From assembly GCF_032854445.1 (NCBI RefSeq), contig NW_027017956.1:558001-622000 (forward strand): 64,000 nt of DNA. Direction: 5' to 3'. A program made the translations under genes and the position numbers. The notes under the pieces are model-generated. The model had not been told where the DNA came from. It saw only the letters and a list, made by a program, of their open reading frames with translations, and searched no databases. Each line of letters opens with the position of its first letter. The stretch's first letter is position 1. The stretch is from Liolophura sinensis (Eukaryota > Mollusca > Polyplacophora > Chitonida > Chitonidae). This document shows, piece by piece, positions 37,641 to 52,692 of the stretch.

Positions 37641-40600
37641 CAAGATGAAGATTGTAATCGACATAATAGCATGTTCAGTTACAAAATGAGCATTGTAATC
37701 ATTGTAATAGCATGTTAAGTTACAAAGTGAACATTGTAATCCTTATAATTGCATGTTCAGTTACAAGATGAACATTGTAATCATTATAAAAACATCATCA
37801 GTTGCAAGGTGAACATTGTAATCAGTATACAAGCATGCTCAGTTGCAAAATGGACATTGTAATCATTACAATAGCATATTCAGTTACAAGATGAACATTG
37901 TAATCATTATAATCATGTGCTCAGTTACAAGGTGAACATTGTAATCATTACAATAGCGTGCTCAGTTACAAGATGAACATTGTAATCATTATAAAAACAT
38001 GCCCAGCTACAAGATGAACAATGTAATAGTTAAAATAGCATGATCAGTTACGAAGTGAACATTGTAATCATTAAAATATCATTTTCAGTTACAAGATGAA
38101 GACTGTAATCGACATAATAGCATGTTCAGTTACAAGATGAACATTGTAATCATTGTAATAGCATGTTCAGTTACAAAGTAAACATTGTAATCATTATAAT
38201 AGCGTCAACGGTTACAAAATCACCATTGTAATCAATATAATAGCATGCTCAGTTACAAAATGAATATTGCAATCATTATATTAGCATATTTCATTACAAG
38301 ATGAACATTGTAATCATTATTATAGCATATGTAGTTACAAGATGAACATTGTAATCAATATAAAAACATCATCAGTTACAAGGTGAACATTGTAATCAGT
38401 ATAAAAGCATGCTCAGTTGCAAAATGGATATTGTAATCATTACATTAGCATATTCACTTACAAGATGAACATTGTAATTATTATAATAATGTGCTCAGTT
38501 ACAAGGTGAACAATGTAATCATTGTAAAAGCATGTTCAGTTACAAAGTGAACATTGTATTCCTTATAATTGCATGTTCACTTTCAAAGTGAACATTGTAA
38601 TCATTATAAAAACATCATCAGTTGCAAAGTGAAAATTGTAATCAGTATACAAGCATGCTCAGTTGCAAAATGGACATTGTAATCATTACAATAGCATATT
38701 CACTTACAAGATGAACATTGTAATCATTATAATAATGTGCTCAGTTACAAGGTGAACAATGTAATCATTGTAATAGCATCTTCAGTTACAAAGTGAACAT
38801 TGTAATCCTTATAACTGCATGTTCTGTTACAAGATGAACATTGTAATCATTATAAAAAGTAAACAGTTTCAAGGTGAACATTGTAATCAGTATACAAGCA
38901 TGCTCAGTTGCAAAATGGACATTGTAATCATTACATTAGCATATTCACTTGCAAGATGAATATTGTAATCATAAAAATAACATCATCAGTTACATAAGCA
39001 TTGTATTCATTATATTAGCTCGTTGACTTACAAGATAAACATTGTAATCATTATAAAAGCATGTTCATTTACAAGGTGAACATAGTAATCATTTTAAAAA
39101 CATGCTCAGTTGCAAGATGAAGATTGTAATCGACATAATAGCATGTTCAGTTACAAGATGAACATTGTAATCTTTATAAAAACATCATCAGTTGCAAAGT
39201 GAACATTGTAATCAGTATACAAGCATGCTCAGTTGCAAGATAATCATTGTAATCATTACATTAGCATATTCAGTTACAAGATGAGTATTGTAATCATTAT
39301 AATAACATCATCAGTTACAAAATGAACATTGTATTCATTATATTAGCACGTTCAATTACAAGATGAACATTGTAATCATTATAATATCATGCTCAGTTGC
39401 AAGATGAAGATTGTAATCGACATAATTGCATGTTCAGTTACAAGATGAACATTGTAATCATTGTAATAGCATGTTCAGTTACAAAGTGAACATTGTAATC
39501 CTTATAATTGCATGTTCAGTTACAAGATGAACATTGTAATCATTATAAAAACATCATCAGTTCCAAGGTGAACATTGTAATCAGTATACAAGCATGCTCA
39601 GTTGCAAAATGGACATTGTAATCATTGCAATAGCATATTCAGTTACAAGATGAGCAATGTAATCATTATAATAGCATGCTCAATTACAAGATGAAGATTG
39701 TAATTCGTATAATAGCATGCTTAGTTACAACATTAACATTGTAATCATTATAATAGCATGTTCAGTTACAAGATGAACATTGTAATCAGTATAATAGCAT
39801 GCTCAGTTACAAAATTAATATTTTAATTATTACACTAGTATGCCCAGTTACAAGATGAACATTTTAATTAGTATAATAGCATGTTCAGTTACAAGATGAA
39901 GATTGTAATCGACATAATAGCATGTTCAGTTACAAGATGAACATTTTAATAATTGTAATAGCATGCTCAGTTACAAAGTGAACATTGTAATCATTATAAA
40001 AACATCATCAGCTGCAAGGTGAACATTGTAATCAGTATACAAGCATGCTCAGTTGCAAAATGGACATTGTAATCATTACAATAGCATATTCAGTTACAAG
40101 ATGAACATTGTAATCATTACAATCATGTGCTCAGTTACAAGGTGAACATTGTAATCATTACAATAGCGTGCTCAGTTACAAGATGAACATTGTAATCATT
40201 ATAAAAACATGCCCAGTTACAAGATGAACATTGTAATAGTTAAAATAGCATGATCAGTTACGAAGTGAACATTGTAATCATTATAATAGCATGCTCAGTT
40301 GCAAGATAAACATTGTAATCATTATAATATCATTTTCAGTTACAAGATGAAGATTGTAATCGACATAATAGCATGTTCAGTTACAAGATGAACATTTTAA
40401 TCATTGTAATAGCATGCTCAGTTACAAAGTAAACATTGTAATCATTATAATAGCGTCAACGGTTACAAAATCACCATTGTAATCAATATAATAGCATGCT
40501 CAGTTACAAAATGAATATTGCAATTATTATATTAGCATATGTAGTTACAAGATGAACATTGTAATCATTATTATAGCATACGTAGTTACAAGATGAACAT

Positions 40601-43389
40601 TTTAATCATTATAAAAACATCATCAGTTACAAGGTGAACATTGTAATCAGTATAAAAGCATGCTCAGTTGCAAAATGGATATTGTAATCATTACATTAGC
40701 ATATTCACTTACAAGATGAACATTGTAATCATTATAATAATGTGCTCAGTTACAAGGTGAACAATGTAATCATTGTAATAGCATGTTCAGTTACAAAGTC
40801 AACATTGTAATCCTTATAATTGCATGTTCAGTTACAAAGTGAACATTGTAATCATTATATAAACATCATCAGTTGCAAGGTGAACATTGTAATCAGTATA
40901 CAAGCATGCTCAGTTGCAAAATGGACATTGTAATCATTACAATAGCATATTCAGTTACAAGATGAACATTGTAATCATTATAATAATGCGCTCAGTTACA
41001 AGGTGAACCATGTAAACATTGTAATAGCATGTTCAGTTACAAAGTGAACATTGTAATCCTTATAATTGCATGTTCAGTTATAAGATGAACATTGTAATCA
41101 TTATAAAAACATAAACAGTTACAAGGTGAACATTGTAATCAGTATACAAGCATGCTCAGTTGCAAAATGGACATTGTAATCATTACATTAGCATATTCAC
41201 TTACAAGATGAATATTGTAATCATTATAATAACATCATCAGTTACAACATAAGCATTGTATTCATTATATTAGCTCGTTCACTTACAAGATAGACATTGT
41301 AATCATTATAAAAGCATGTTCAGTTACAAGGTGAACATAGTAATCATTTTAAAAACATGCTCAGTTGCAAGATGAAGATTGTAATCGACATAATAGCATG
41401 TTGAGTTATAAGATGAACATTGTAATCATTATAAAAACATCATCAGTTGCAAGGTGAACATTGTAATCAGTATACAAGCATGCTCAGTTGCAAGATAAAC
41501 ATTGTAATCATTACATTAGCATATTCACTTACAAGATGAATATTGTAATCATTATAATAACATCATCAGTTACAAAGTAAACATTGTATTCATTATATTA
41601 GCACGTTCAATTACAAGATGAACATTGTAATCATTATAAAAGCATGTTCAGTTGCAAGGTGAACATTGTAATCTTTATAAAATCATGCTCAGTTACAAGA
41701 TGAACATTCTAATCATTATAATAGCATGTTCAGTTACAAGGTGGACATTGTAAGTATAAAAGCATGCTCAGTTGCAAAATGGACATTGTAATCATTACAT
41801 AAGCATATTTAGTTACAAGATGAATATTGTAATCATTATAATAACATCATCAGTTACAAAATGAACATTGTATTCAATATATTAGCACGTTCAATTACAA
41901 GATGAACATTGTAATCATTATAATATCATGCTCACTTGCAAGATAAAGATTGTAATCGACATAATAGCATGTTCAGTTACAAGATGAACGTTGTAATCAT
42001 TGTAATAGCATGTTCAGTTACAAAGTGAACATTGTAATCCTTATAATTGCATGTTCAGTTACAAGATGAACGTTGTTATCATTATAAAAACATCATCAGT
42101 TCCTAGGTGAACATTGTAATCAGTATACAAGCATGCTCAGTTGCAAAATGGACATTGTAATCATTGCAATAGCATATTCAGTTACAAGATGAACATTGCA
42201 ATCATTATAATAATGTGCTCAGTTACAAGGAGAACGTTGAAATCATTACAATAGCGTGCTCAGTTACAAGGTGAACATTGTAATCATTATAAAAACATGC
42301 CCAGTTACAAGATGAACATTGTAATAGTTAAAATAGCATGCTCAAATACAAGATGAGCAATGTAATCATTATAATAGCATGCTCAGTTGCAAGATAAACA
42401 TTGTAATCATTATAATATCATTTTCAGTTACAAGATGAAGATTGTAATCGACATAATAGCATGTTCAGTTACAAGATGAACATTGTAATCATTGTAATAG
42501 CATGTTCAGTTACAAAGTAAACATTGTAATCATTATAATAGCGTCAACGGTTACAAAATCACCATTGTAATCAATATAATAGCATGCTCAGTTACAAAAT
42601 GAATATTGCAATTATTATATTAGCATATGTAGTTACAAGATGAACATTGTAATCATTATTATAGCATATGTAGTTACAAGATGAACATTTTAATCATTAT
42701 AAAAACATCATCAGTTACAAGGTGAACATTGTAATCAGTATAAAAGCATGCTCAGTTGCAAAATGGATATTTTAATCATTACATTAGCATATTCATTTAC
42801 AAGATGAACATTGTAATCATTATAATAATGTGCTCAGTTACAAGGTGAACAATGTAATCATTGTAATAGCATGTTCAGTTACAAAGTCAACATTGTAATC
42901 CTTATAATTGCATGTTCAGTTACAAAGTGAACATTGTAATCATTATAAAAACATCATCAGTTGCAAGGTGAACATTGTAATCAGTATACAAGCATCCTCA
43001 GTTGCAAAATGGACATTGTAATCATTACAATAGGATATTCAGTTACAAGATGAACATTGTAATCATTATAATAATGCGCTCAGTTACAAGATGAGCAATG
43101 TAATCATTATAATAGCATGCTCAATTACAAGATGAAAATTGTAATTCGTATAATAGCATGCTCAGTTACAACATGAACATTGTAATCATTATAATAGCAT
43201 GTTCAGTTACAAGATCAACATTGTAATCAGTATAATAGCATGCTCAGTTACAAAATTAATATTTTAATTATTACACTAGTATGCCCAGTTACAAGATGAA
43301 CATTGTAATCAGTATAATAGCGTGCTCAGTTACAAGATGAGCAATGTAATCATTATAATAGCATGTTCAGTTACCAGATGAACATTGTA
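37641..43389 (+). repeat. 41-bp minisatellite array 9 (longest; fusion of two arrays)
   Basis: About 5.7 kb. At about 39655-39880 the monomers are of the type that elsewhere ends an array (gatgagcaatg, gtaattcgtataatagc, ttaatattttaattattacac). They run straight into array-start monomers (gaagattgtaatcgac) near 39895. No spacer or SINE lies between, so one unit seems to have lost its spacer here. The 2088-bp internal repeat is present, with markers at 40288 and 42376. The right end shares a chimeric junction with array 1. Confidence 0.94.
39655..39930 (+). other. Spacer-less junction between array-end and array-start monomers
   Basis: In all other units the monomer order gatgagcaatg, gtaattcg, attttaattattacactag leads to the ttaccag edge monomer and then the 885-bp block. 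Here the monomer after the tatgcccagttacaag one reads attttaattagtataatagc. It is followed directly by gaagattgtaatcgac, the first monomer type of an array. This is consistent with deletion of a spacer and SINE by recombination between monomers. Confidence 0.75.
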
Positions 43390-44274
43390 AGAATTATTTT
43401 TAGAATAAATCGCTTCCAAACTCTGGTATATTCACCTTAGTTTAACTAAACGCCATCATATCGTATTTATGTTAATTACATGTAATATTGTAATAGGCAT
43501 GTTCTTAAGTCAAATGGCCCTTTGTTAGACTGTTTAGCCTTTCAAAACGGAAACTACAGGTATGCATATTTAAGAGAACTTAAGTTTGTCCTTTTTTAAA
43601 ACCATTTTCTTCATTCCTCAATGAAAAATACATGCATTGTTTCGCACCCCTATTTGCAGCGTACTGGCAATGGGCCAAATGTGTAGAATACGATATCTGT
43701 GAAATTAATCTGACTGCAATAAGATCAGAAAATTCGACCCCAATTCTTTGATGGTTTTCTCTGCGGTTCTTCTATATTGGGACTAGTCTTGCTGACAATG
43801 GTAACTGATGCTCGTCGGCAGGTACACGTACGTTAATGAGATCAATAACTTTGTCTCTTTCTTTCAGGACAAATATGTAACTTATTAAACTAACGGTTTT
43901 GACAGATAAATGTAACAGCTCTGTGATCTCATCATCTTAGAAATGAAATAACAAATGCGATATAGACGTACTTGAGCTCCTAATATGTTTTTTCCAGAGT
44001 GCTTACGGTGGACTTCGTTTGGATTCTGTGAGGGTTTTGATAGGTCTGTTATATGTTAATTGTGGATTACTGAAAACTCGCTCCACTAATATTATATGTA
44101 CAGACATGTTTGCTTAAAGCCTTCCTTTCACTAGGAAATAAAATAGCCTGAGTAGGAGCCTTGTCAGGTGGGGTTATGTATGGGAGGACTAAGGTTTGCC
44201 TGAAGTGAAAGACATAGGTACAGTTAATGGCGCAGAGACATACATGTCTTTACAGATAAATGTTATCTGATCGT
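43390..44274 (+). repeat. Spacer 9, 885-bp unique block
   Basis: Beta type. It shares tatattggg with spacer 1, which fits the array 1/array 9 shared junction just upstream. Private changes are catcatcttag and cagttaatggcg. Confidence 0.93.
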
Positions 44275-44285
44275 CAGTTGCACAG

Positions 44286-44648
44286 ACCGGCCCGGATAGC
44301 ACAGTTGGTAGAGCGTCCGCTTCGGGACCGGTAGATCCAGGATCAATCCTTGGTCGAGTCACACCTAAGACTTTAAAAGAGGAAGTTGTAACTTCCTCGT
44401 TTGGCGTTCAGCATGAAGGGTATAGTGCAACGACTGGTTGACCCGTTTCAGCATAATGGCTCGGGCGGGGCGGCTTACTTGCCTTCGGTAAGTCGTCTCA
44501 GTGATGCAGCACTAAATAAAAGAGCGGTGAAAATCCGTCCTGCAACAAGGAGGCACATTACACGTGCATGCACCCTAATGATTCCTTCGTCGTCATATGA
44601 CTGAAAAATTGTTTAGATACGACGTTAAACCCCAAGCACTCACTCACT
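44286..44648 (+). mobile_element. tRNA-derived SINE, copy 9 (363 bp)
   Basis: Beta type, tail (CACT)3, target repeats at 44275-44285 and 44649-44659. Confidence 0.9.
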
Positions 44649-44670
44649 CAGTTGCACAGCGACATACATA

Positions 44671-47553
44671 CAAGATGAAGATTGTAATCGACATAATAGC
44701 ATGTTCAGTTACAAAATGAGCATTGTAATCATTGTAATAGCATGCTCAGTTGCAAGATAAACATTGTAATCATTAAAATATCATTTTCAGTTACAAGATG
44801 AAGACTGTAATCGACATAATAGCATGTTCAGTTACAAAATGAACATTGTAATCATTGTAATAGCATGTTAAGTTACAAAGTGAACATTGTAATCCTTATA
44901 ATTGCATGTTCAGTTACAAGATGAACATTGTAATCATTATAAAAACATCATCAGCTGCAAGGTGAACATTGTAATCAGTATACAAGCATGCTCAGTTGCA
45001 AAATGGACATTGTAATCATTACAATAGCATATTCAGTTACAAGATGAACATTGTAATCATTATAATCATGTGCTCAGTTACAAGGTGAACATTGTAATCA
45101 TTACAATAGCGTGCTCAGTTACAAGATGAACATTGTAATCATTATAAAAACATGCCCAGTTACGAAGTGAACATTGTAATAGTTAAAATAGCATGCTCAG
45201 TTGCAAGATAAACATTGTAATCATTATAATATCATTTTCAGTTACAAGATGAAGATTGTAATCGACATAATAGCATGTTCAGTTACAAGATGAACATTTT
45301 AATCATTGTAATAGCATGTTCAGTTACAAAGTAAACATTGTAATCATTATAATAGCGTCAACGGTTACAAAATCACCATTGTAATCAATATAATAGCATG
45401 CTCAGTTACAAAATGAATATTGCAATTATTATATTAGCATATGTAGTTACAAGATGAACATTGTAATCATTATTATAGCATATGTAGTTACAAGATGAAC
45501 ATTTTAATCATTATAAAAACATCATCAGTTACAAGGTGAACATTGTAATCAGTATAAAAGCATGCTCAGTTGCAAAATGGATATTGTAATCATTACATTA
45601 GCATATTCACTTACAAGATGAACATTGTAATCATTATAATAATGTGCTCAGTTACAAGGTGAACAATGTAATCATTGTAATAGCATGTTCAGTTACAAAG
45701 TCAACATTGTAATCCTTATAATTGCATGTTCAGTTACAAAGTGAACATTGTAATCATTATAAAAACATCATCAGTTGCAAGGTGAACATTGTAATCAGTA
45801 TACAAGCATGCTCAGTTGCAAAATGGACATTGTAATCATTACAATAGCATATTTAGTTACAAGATAAACATTGTAATCATTATAATAATGCGCTCAGTTA
45901 CAAGGTGAACCATGTAATCATTGTAATAGCCTGTTCAGTTACAAAGTGAACATTGTAATCCTTATAATTGCATGTTCAGTTACAAGATGAACATTGTAAT
46001 CATTATAAAAACATAAATAGTTACAAGGTGAACATTGTAATCAGTATACAAGCATGCTCAGTTGCAAAATGGACATTGTAATCATTACATTAGCATATTC
46101 ACTTACAAGATGAATATTGTAATTATTATAATAACATCATCAGTTACAATGTAAACATTGTATTCATTATATTAGCTCGTTCACTTACAAGATAAACATT
46201 GTAATCATTATAAAAGCATGTTCAGCTACAAGGTGAACATAGTAATCATTTTAAAAACATGCTCAGTTGCAAGATGAAGATTGTAATCGACATAATAGCA
46301 TGTTCAGTTATAAGATGAACATTGTAATCATTATAAAAACATCATCAGTTGCAAGGTGAACATTGTAATCAGTATACAAGCATGCTCAGTTGCAAGATAA
46401 ACATTGTAATCATTACATTAGCATATTCACTTACAAGATGAATATTGTAATCATTATAATAACATCATCAGTTACAAAGTAAACATTGTATTCATTATAT
46501 TAGCACGTTCAATTACAAGATGAACATTGTAATCATTATAAAAGCATGTTCAGTTACAAGGTGAACATTGTAATCTTTATAAAATCATGCTCAGTTACAA
46601 GATGAACATTCTAATCATTATAATAGCATGTTCAGTTACAAGGTGGACATTGTAAGTATAAAAGCATGCTCAGTTGCAAAATGGACATTGTAATCATTAC
46701 ATAAGCATATTTAGTTACAAGATGAATATTGTAATCATTATAATAACATCATTAGTTACAAAATGAACATTGTATTTAATATATTAGCACGTTCAATTAC
46801 AAGATGAACATTGTAATCATTATAATATCATGCTCAGTTGCAAGATAAAGATTGTAATCGACATAATAGCATGTTCAGTTACAAGATGAACGTTGTAATC
46901 ATTGTAATAGCATGTTCAGTTACAAAGTGAACATTGTAATCCTTATAATTGCATGTTCAGTTACAAGATGAACGTTGTTATCATTATAAAAACATCATCA
47001 GTTCCTAGGTGAACATTGTAATCAGTATACAAGCATGCTCAGTTGCAAAATGGACATTGTAATTATTGCAATAGCATATTCAGTTACAAGATGAACATTG
47101 CAATCATTATAATAATGTGCTCAGTTACAAGGAGAACATTGAAATCATTACAATAGCGTGCTCAGTTACAAGGTGAACATTGTAATCATTATAAAAACAT
47201 GCCCAGTTACAAGATGAACATTGTAATAGTTAAAATAGCATGCTCAAATACAAGATGAGCAATGTAATCATTATAATAGCATGCTTAATTACAAGATGAA
47301 AATTGTAATTCGTATAATAGCATGCTCAGTTACAACATGAACATTGTAATCTTTATAATAGCATGTTCAGTTTCAAGATCAACATTGTAATCAGTATAAT
47401 AGCATGCTCAGTTACAAAATTAATATTTTAATTATTACACTAGTATGCCCAGTTACAAGATGAACATTGTAATCAGTATAATAGCGTGCTCAGTTACAAG
47501 ATGAGCAATGTAATCATTATAATAGCATGTTCAGTTACCAGATGAACATTGTA
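44671..47553 (+). repeat. 41-bp minisatellite array 10
   Basis: About 2.9 kb. A block of monomers is missing near the start: from about 44735 the series jumps from gtaatagcatg to gctcagttgcaagataaac, which occurs several hundred bases later in related arrays. The remainder follows arrays 2 and 8. Confidence 0.96.
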
Positions 47554-48438
47554 AGAATTATTTTTAGAATAAATCGCTTCCAAACTCTGGTATATTCACC
47601 TTAGTTTAACTAAACGCCATCATATCGTATTTATGTTAATTACATGTAATATTGTAATAGGCATGTTCTTAAGTCAAATGGCCCTTTGTTAGACTGTTTA
47701 GCCTTTCAAAACGGAAACTACAGGTATGCATATTTAAGAGAACTTAAGTTTGTCCTTTTTTAAAACCATTTTCTTCATTCCTCAATGAAAAATACATGCA
47801 TTGTTTCGCACCCCTATTTGCAGCGTACTGGCAATGGGCCAAATGTGTAGAATACGATATCTGTGAAATTAATCTGACTGCAATAAGATCAGAAAATTCG
47901 ACCCCAATTCTTTCATGGTTTTCTCTGCGGTTCTTCTATATCGGGACTAGTCTTGCTGACAATGGTAACTGATGCTCGTCGGCAGGTACACGTACGTTAA
48001 TGAGATCAATAACTTTGTCTCTTTCTTTCAGGACAAATATGTAACTTATTAAACTAACGGTTTTGACAGATAAATGTAACAGCTCTGTGATCTCATCATG
48101 TTAGAAATGAAATAACAAATGCGATATAGACGTACTTGAGCTCCTAATATGTTTTTTCCAGAGTGCTTACGGTGGACTTCGTTTGGATTCTGTGAGGGTT
48201 TTGATAGGTCTGTTATATGTTAATTGTGGATTACTGAAAACTCGCTCCACTAATATTATATGTACAGACATGTTTGCTTAAAGCCTTCCTTTCACTAGGA
48301 AATAAAATAGCCTGAGTAGGAGCCTTGTCAGGTGGGGTTATGTATGGGAGGACTAAGGTTTGCCTGAAGTGAAAGACATAGGTACAGTAAATGGCGCAGA
48401 GACATACATGTCTTTACAGATAAATGTTATCTGATCGT
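47554..48438 (+). repeat. Spacer 10, 885-bp unique block
   Basis: Beta type, with ctttcatggtt shared with spacer 11. That site differs from the ctttgatggtt of most copies and suggests exchange between neighbouring spacers 10 and 11. Confidence 0.93.
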
Positions 48439-48449
48439 CAGTTGCACAG

Positions 48450-48812
48450 ACCGGCCCGGATAGCACAGTTGGTAGAGCGTCCGCTTCGGGACCGGTAGAT
48501 CCAGGATCAATCCTTGGTCGAGTCACACCTAAGACTTTAAAAGAGGAAGTTGTGACTTCCTCGTTTGGCGTTCAGCATGAAGGGTATAGTGCAACGACTG
48601 GTTGACCCGTTTCAGCATAATGGCTCGGGCGGGGCGGCTTACTTGCCTTCGGTAAGTCGTCTCAGTGATGCAGCACTAAATAAAAGAGCGGTGAAAATCC
48701 GTCCTGCAACAAGGAGGCACATTACACGTGCATGCACCCTAATGATTCCTTCGTCGTCATATGACTGAAAAATTGTTTAGATACGACGTTAAACCCCAAG
48801 CACTCACTTACT
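48450..48812 (+). mobile_element. tRNA-derived SINE, copy 10 (363 bp)
   Basis: Mosaic: beta type (gggtata, attgtttagata) but with the alpha-type linker gttgtgacttcc. The tail is a (CACT)3 run with one C-to-T change (cactcactta). Target repeats are at 48439-48449 and 48813-48823. Confidence 0.9.
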
Positions 48813-48834
48813 CAGTTGCACAGCGACATACATA

Positions 48835-51429
48835 CAAGATGAAGATTGTAATCGACATAATAGCATGTTCAGTTACAAAATGAGCATTGTAATCATTGTA
48901 ATAGCATGTTCAGTTACAAAGTGAACATTGTAATCCTTATAATTGCATGTTCAGTTACAAGATGAACATTGTAATCATTATAAAAACATCATCAGTTGCA
49001 AGGTGAACATTGTAATCAGTATACAAGCATGCTCAGTTGCAAAATCGACATTGTAATCATTACAATAGCATATTCAGTTACAAGATGAACATTGTAATCA
49101 TTATAATCATGTGCTCAGTTACAAGGTGAACATTGTAATCATTACAATAGCGTGCTCAGTTACAAGATGAACATTGTAATCATTATAAAATCATGCCCAG
49201 TTACAAGATGAACAATGTAATAGTTAAAATAGCATGATCAGTTACGAAGTGAACATTGTAATCATTATAATAGCATGCTCAGTTGCAAGATAAACATTGT
49301 AATCATTAAAATATCATTTTCAGTTACAAGATGAAGACTGTAATCGACATAATAGCATGTTCAGTTACAAGATGAACATTGTAATCATTGTAATAGCATG
49401 TTCAGTTACAAAGTAAACATTGTAATCATTATAATAGCGTCAACGGTTACAAAACCACCATTGTAATCAATATAATAGCATGCTCAGTTACAAAATGAAT
49501 ATTGCAATCATTATATTAGCATATTTCATTACAAGATGAACATTGTAATCATTATTATAGCATATGTAGTTACAAGATGAACATTGTAATCATTATAAAA
49601 ACATCATCAGTTACAAGGTGAACATTGTAATCAGTATAAAAGCATGCTCAGTTGCAAAATGGATATTGTAATCATTACATTAGCATATTCACTTACAAGA
49701 TGAACATTGTAATTATTATAATAATGTGCTCAGTTACAAGGTGAACAATGTAATCATTGTAAAAGCATGTTCAGTTACAAAGTGAACATTGTATTCCTTA
49801 TAATTGCATGTTCACTTTTAAAGTGAACATTGTAATCATTATAAAAACATCATCAGTTGCAAAGTGAAAATTGTAATCAGTATACAAGCATGCTCAGTTG
49901 CAAAATGGACATTGTAATCATTACAATAGCATATTCACTTACAAGATGAACACTGTAATCATTATAATAATGTGCTCAGTTACAAAGTGAACAATGTAAT
50001 CATTGTAATAGCATCTTCAGTTACAAAGTGAACATTGTAATCCTTATAATTGCATGTTCAGTTACAAGATGAACATTGTAATCATTATAAAAAGTAAACA
50101 GTTTCAAGGTGAACATTGTAATCAGTATACAAGCATGCTCAGTTGCAAAATGGACATTGTAATCATTACATTAGCATATTCACTTACAAGATGAATATTG
50201 TAATCATTATAATAACATCATCAGTTACAACATAAGCATTGTATTCATTATATTAGCTCGTTGACTTACAAGATAAACATTGTAATCATTATAAAAGCAT
50301 GTTCAGTTACAAGGTGAACATAGTAATCATTTTAAAAACATGCTCAGTTGCAAGATGAAGATTGTAATCGACATAATAGCATGTTCAGTTACAAGATGAA
50401 CATTGTAATCATTATAAAAACATCATGAGTTGCAAGGTGAACATTGTAATCAGTATACAAGCATGCTCAGTTGCAAGATAAACATTGTAATCATTACATT
50501 AGCATATTCACTTACAAGATGAATATTGTAATCATTATAATAACATCATCAGTTACAAAGTAAACATTGTATTCATTATATTAGCACGTTCAATTACAAG
50601 ATGAACATTGTAATCATTATAAAAGCATGTTCAGTTACAAGGTGAACATTGTAATCTTTATAATAGCATGTTCAGTTACAAGGTGGACATTGTAAGTATA
50701 AAAGCATGCTCAGTTGCAAAATGGACATTGTAATCATTACATAAGCATATTCAGTTACAAGATGAATATTGTAATCATTATAATAACATCATCAGTTACA
50801 AAATGAACATTGTATTCATTATATTAGCACGTTCAATTACAAGATGAACATTGTAATCATTATAATATCATGCTCAGTTGCAAGATGAAGATTGTAATCG
50901 ACATAATTGCATGTTCAGTTACAAGATGAACATTGTAAACATTGTAATAGCATGTTCAGTTACAAAGTGAACATTGTAATCCTTATAATTGCATGTTCAG
51001 TTACAAGATGAACATTGTAATCATTATAAAAACATCATCAGTTCCTAGGTGAACATTGTAATCAGTATACAAGCATGCTCAGTTGCAAAATGGACATTGT
51101 AATCATTGCAATAGCATATTCAGTTACAAGATGAGCAATGTAATCATTATAATAGCATGCCCAATTACAAGATGAAGATTGTAATTCGTATAATAGCATG
51201 CTCAGTTACAACATTAACATTGTAATCATTATAATAGCATGTTCAGTTACAAGATGAACATTGTAATCAGTATAATAGCATGCTCAGTTACAAAATTAAT
51301 ATTTTAATTATTACACTAGTATGCCCAGTTACAAGATGAACATTGTAATCAGTATAATAGCGTGCTCAGTTACAAGATGAGCAATGTAATCATTATAATA
51401 GCATGTTCAGTTACCAGATGAACATTGTA
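48835..51429 (+). repeat. 41-bp minisatellite array 11
   Basis: About 2.6 kb. Its markers gtttcaagg, gctcgttgacttac and gcatcttcag place it with array 6 and the left part of array 9. The right end (gatgagcaatg near 51131) has the same series as the left array-end of array 9 at 39655. Confidence 0.96.
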
Positions 51430-52314
51430 AGAATTATTTTTAGAATAAATCGCTTCCGAACTCTGGTATATTCACCTTAGTTTAACTAAACGCCATCATA
51501 TCGTATTTATGTTAATTACATGTAGTATTGTAATAGGCATGTTCTTAAGTCAAGTGGCCCTTTGTTAGACTGTTTAGCCTTTCAAAACGGAAACTACAGG
51601 TATGCATATTTAAGAGAACTTAAGTTTGTCCTTTTTTAAAACCATTTTCTTCATTCCTCAATGAAAAATACATGCATTGTTTCGCACCCCTATTTGCAGC
51701 GTACTGGCAATGGGCCAAATGTGTAGAATACGATATCTGTGAAATTAATCTGACTGCAATAAGATCAGAAAATTCGACCCCAATTCTTTCATGGTTTTCT
51801 CTACGGTTCTTCTATATCGGGACTAGTCTTGCTGACAATGGTAACTGATGCTCGTCGGCAGGTACACGTACGTTAATGAGATCAATAACTTTGTCTCTTT
51901 CTTTCAGGACAAATATGTAACTTATTAAACTAACGGTTTTGACAGATAAATGTAACAGCTCTGTGATCTCATCATGTTAGAAATGAAATAAAAAATGCGA
52001 TATAGACGTACTTGAGCTCCTAATATGTTTTTTCCAGAGTGCTTACGGTGGACTTCGTTTGGATTCTGTGAGGGTTTTGATAGGTCTGTTATATGTTAAT
52101 TGTGTATTACTGAAAACTCGCTCCACTAACATTATATATACAAACATGTATGCTTAAAGCCTTCCTTTCACTAGGAAATAAAATAGCCTGAGTAGGAGCC
52201 TTGTCAGGTGGGGTTATGTATGGGAGGACTAAGGTTTGCCTGAAGTGAAAGACATAGGTACAGTAAATGGCGCAGAGACATACATGTCTTTACAGATAAA
52301 TGTTATCTGATCGT
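51430..52314 (+). repeat. Spacer 11, 885-bp unique block (long-form unit)
   Basis: Alpha type (caagtggccc, acattatatatacaaac). Private changes are cttccgaactc and tgtagtattg. It also carries gtgtattac, shared with spacers 12 and 14. The last part, from gacatacatgtct at 52277, is repeated in diverged form after the SINE at 52705. Confidence 0.93.
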
Positions 52315-52325
52315 CAGTTGCACAG

Positions 52326-52692
52326 ACCGGCCCGGATAGCACAGTTGGTAGAGCGTCCGCTTCGGGACCGGTAGATCCAGGATCAATCCTTGGTCGAGTC
52401 ACACCTAAGACTTTAAAAGAGGAAGTTGTGACATCCTCGTTTGGCGTTCAGCATGAAGGGGGATAGTGCAACGACTGGTTGACCCGTTTCAGTATAATGG
52501 CTCGGGCGGGGCGGCTTACTTGCCTTCGGTAAGTCGTCTCAGTGATGCAGCACTAAATAAAAGAGCGGTGAAAATCCGTCCTGCAACAAGGAGGCACATT
52601 ACACGTGCATGCACCCTAATGATTCCTTCGTCGTCATATGACTGAAAAATTGTTGAGTACGACGTTAAACCCCAAGCACTCACTCACTCACT
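52326..52692 (+). mobile_element. tRNA-derived SINE, copy 11 (367 bp)
   Basis: Alpha-like (gggggata, attgttgagta) with beta agtgatgcag; tail (CACT)4. The linker hairpin is broken by acatcctc. Target repeats are at 52315-52325 and 52693-52703. The sequence after the right repeat continues with the genuine pre-insertion flank, so this and copy 13 show the original insertion site best. Confidence 0.9.
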
